From positions 1 to 5,516 of the forward strand of contig SBAT01000328.1 of NCBI GenBank assembly GCA_005240105.1: a stretch of 5,516 bases of DNA, in the 5' to 3' direction. This document shows positions 4,784-5,516 of this stretch, piece after piece. Origin of the DNA: Chloroflexota bacterium. Its GTDB lineage: Bacteria > Cyanobacteriota > Vampirovibrionia > Obscuribacterales > Obscuribacteraceae. Under the pieces are notes generated by a model, which was given only the letters and a program-made list of their open reading frames with translations, was not told where the DNA came from and searched no databases. The position numbers and the translations under genes were made by a program. How positions within the stretch are numbered: position 1 is the first letter of the stretch; each line of letters starts with the position of its first letter.

Positions 4784-5516
4784 ATGCAACTAATGAAGAA
4801 ACTAGCTATAAGTTTGGCCACTTTTCTTGCCGTTCTCGGCGGGTATCCTGTAGCGGCAGAAACAGCTTTCGAGCAAGGTGTTCGGAATTACAATTCTGGG
4901 CGCTTCAAGCATGCCGTCGTATTCTTGACTCAAGCTGCCAGTTTGGATCCGACAAATTCAGTCTGTCACTATTATTTGGCCAATACGCTGTCCAGGTTGA
5001 ACCAACCGCAGGAAGCTTTACTTGAATATCAAATATGTAAAAGGCTCAATCCACAAGGACAAATGGCCGCCTATTGCAGACAGGCTGTAGATGCAATTAC
5101 TGGACAAAGCAAGCAAGGACAACACTTGGCTGATGCTGCTGAAGCAGTCGGCGAAAGTGGTACCACCGACAAGACGGATATTAGTACTTCACGGATAAGT
5201 TTTCATCCCGATATAAACAGGGCTATGCATGTAATTAGACGAGAAGTCGAGTACGAAAAGGACCGGCATAAAGCACAGGCAGAGGTACGACGCAAAGCCG
5301 CACTGGCCATGGCAGAGCAAAATGCTAAACAAATAAAGGCCCAGGCCGAAGCCGATATCCAGCGCGCCATAAGTGAGTCTTATGTCGCGATGCCGGGTGT
5401 TATTGGAAACAGGGTGGTTAATTCGTACGTCTATAATCCTTATTTGGCGCGCATTCGTAGCGATGAAATACGCAGGAATGCCGAAGAAGCAGAAGCAAGA
5501 GAGCGCCGGTTTGGCG
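4784..5516 (+). CDS. Exported TPR and coiled-coil protein (3' partial)
   Basis: The frame runs from the ATG at 4784 to the right edge without a stop (244 codons plus one base), so the C-terminus is missing. Residues 1-25 are a clear signal peptide: MQLMKK, a hydrophobic core (LAISLATFLAVLGG) and a VAA|ET cleavage site. Two TPR units follow: about 27-60 (AFEQGVRNYNSGRFKHAVVFLTQAASLDPTN) and 61-94 (CHYYLANTLSRLNQPQEALLEYQICKRLNP). Residues 107-140 are a Gln/Ser/Thr-rich linker. Residues about 145-198 form an Ala/Lys/Glu/Arg-rich helix, likely a coiled coil (EVRRKAALAMAEQNAKQIKA). Then comes a short non-helical stretch (MPGVIGNRVVNSYVYNPYL) and the beginning of another charged helix (IRRNAEEAEARERRFG). 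The protein is probably an exported interaction or scaffold protein; no enzyme domain is visible. It follows the larger TPR gene in the same direction after 157 bases. A competing frame at 4645-5025 is rejected because it lacks this coherent architecture. Confidence 0.87.
   Translation, partial: MQLMKKLAISLATFLAVLGGYPVAAETAFEQGVRNYNSGRFKHAVVFLTQAASLDPTNSVCHYYLANTLSRLNQPQEALLEYQICKRLNPQGQMAAYCRQAVDAITGQSKQGQHLADAAEAVGESGTTDKTDISTSRISFHPDINRAMHVIRREVEYEKDRHKAQAEVRRKAALAMAEQNAKQIKAQAEADIQRAISESYVAMPGVIGNRVVNSYVYNPYLARIRSDEIRRNAEEAEARERRFG

Noticed and set aside
4645..5025. Plus-strand frame of 126 residues starting with TTG.
   Set aside because: Its first part reads the hairpin-rich spacer, its remainder is out of frame with the signal-peptide and TPR gene at 4784, and it has no domain logic or ribosome binding site.
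1..5516. CRISPR array, insertion sequence, tRNA, HIP1 palindrome (GCGATCGC), or a new defence or mobile system.
   Set aside because: I saw no spaced direct repeats of CRISPR length, transposase motifs, cloverleaf-like segments, HIP1 sites or defence-related domains. The gene content looks like ordinary chromosomal genes plus envelope proteins.

Overview
The window holds five protein-coding genes of a bacterial chromosome, two of them cut by the window edges. There is no sign of a mobile element, CRISPR array, tRNA or rRNA. Base composition looks balanced (about half G+C by eye). Three of the five proteins carry N-terminal signal peptides, so this is an envelope and secretion-flavoured neighbourhood with one metabolic gene (coaE) inside it. 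The style (many TPR proteins with signal peptides, a charged LysM protein, GTG starts) would suit a non-photosynthetic relative of cyanobacteria such as the Melainabacteria/Obscuribacterales, but this is an impression from general knowledge, and no marker in the window proves it.

Layout. (1) 1-1734, plus strand: the C-terminal 577 residues of a large protein with a highly charged linker, two LysM-like repeats, a four-cysteine zinc-ribbon-like motif and an unrecognised C-terminal domain. Its start lies left of the window. (2) 1723-2289, minus strand: dephospho-CoA kinase (coaE), tail to tail with gene 1 with a 12-bp overlap. (3) 2289-2906, minus strand: a small secreted protein of unknown function, immediately upstream of coaE and sharing one base with it (TAGTG stop/start), so the two form a translationally coupled pair. 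(4) 2907-3084: an AT-rich divergent control region. (5) 3085-4626, plus strand: an exported protein made of eleven tandem 34-residue TPRs in a 3 + 8 arrangement. (6) 4627-4783: a G-rich, hairpin-rich spacer that looks like a dispersed intergenic repeat and may carry a promoter. (7) 4784 to the right edge, plus strand: a second exported TPR protein with an alanine-rich coiled coil, incomplete at its 3' end.

How the genes relate. Only coaE has a secure biochemical function: the last step of coenzyme A synthesis. The two TPR genes run in the same direction and both appear to encode exported scaffold or protein-protein interaction proteins. They could form an operon or be separately promoted. Nothing here amounts to a recognisable new defence, secretion or biosynthetic system. 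The points most worth a second look are the spacer at 4627-4783 with its structured ribosome binding site, the combination of LysM and zinc-ribbon motifs in gene 1, and the coupling of an unknown secreted protein to coaE.
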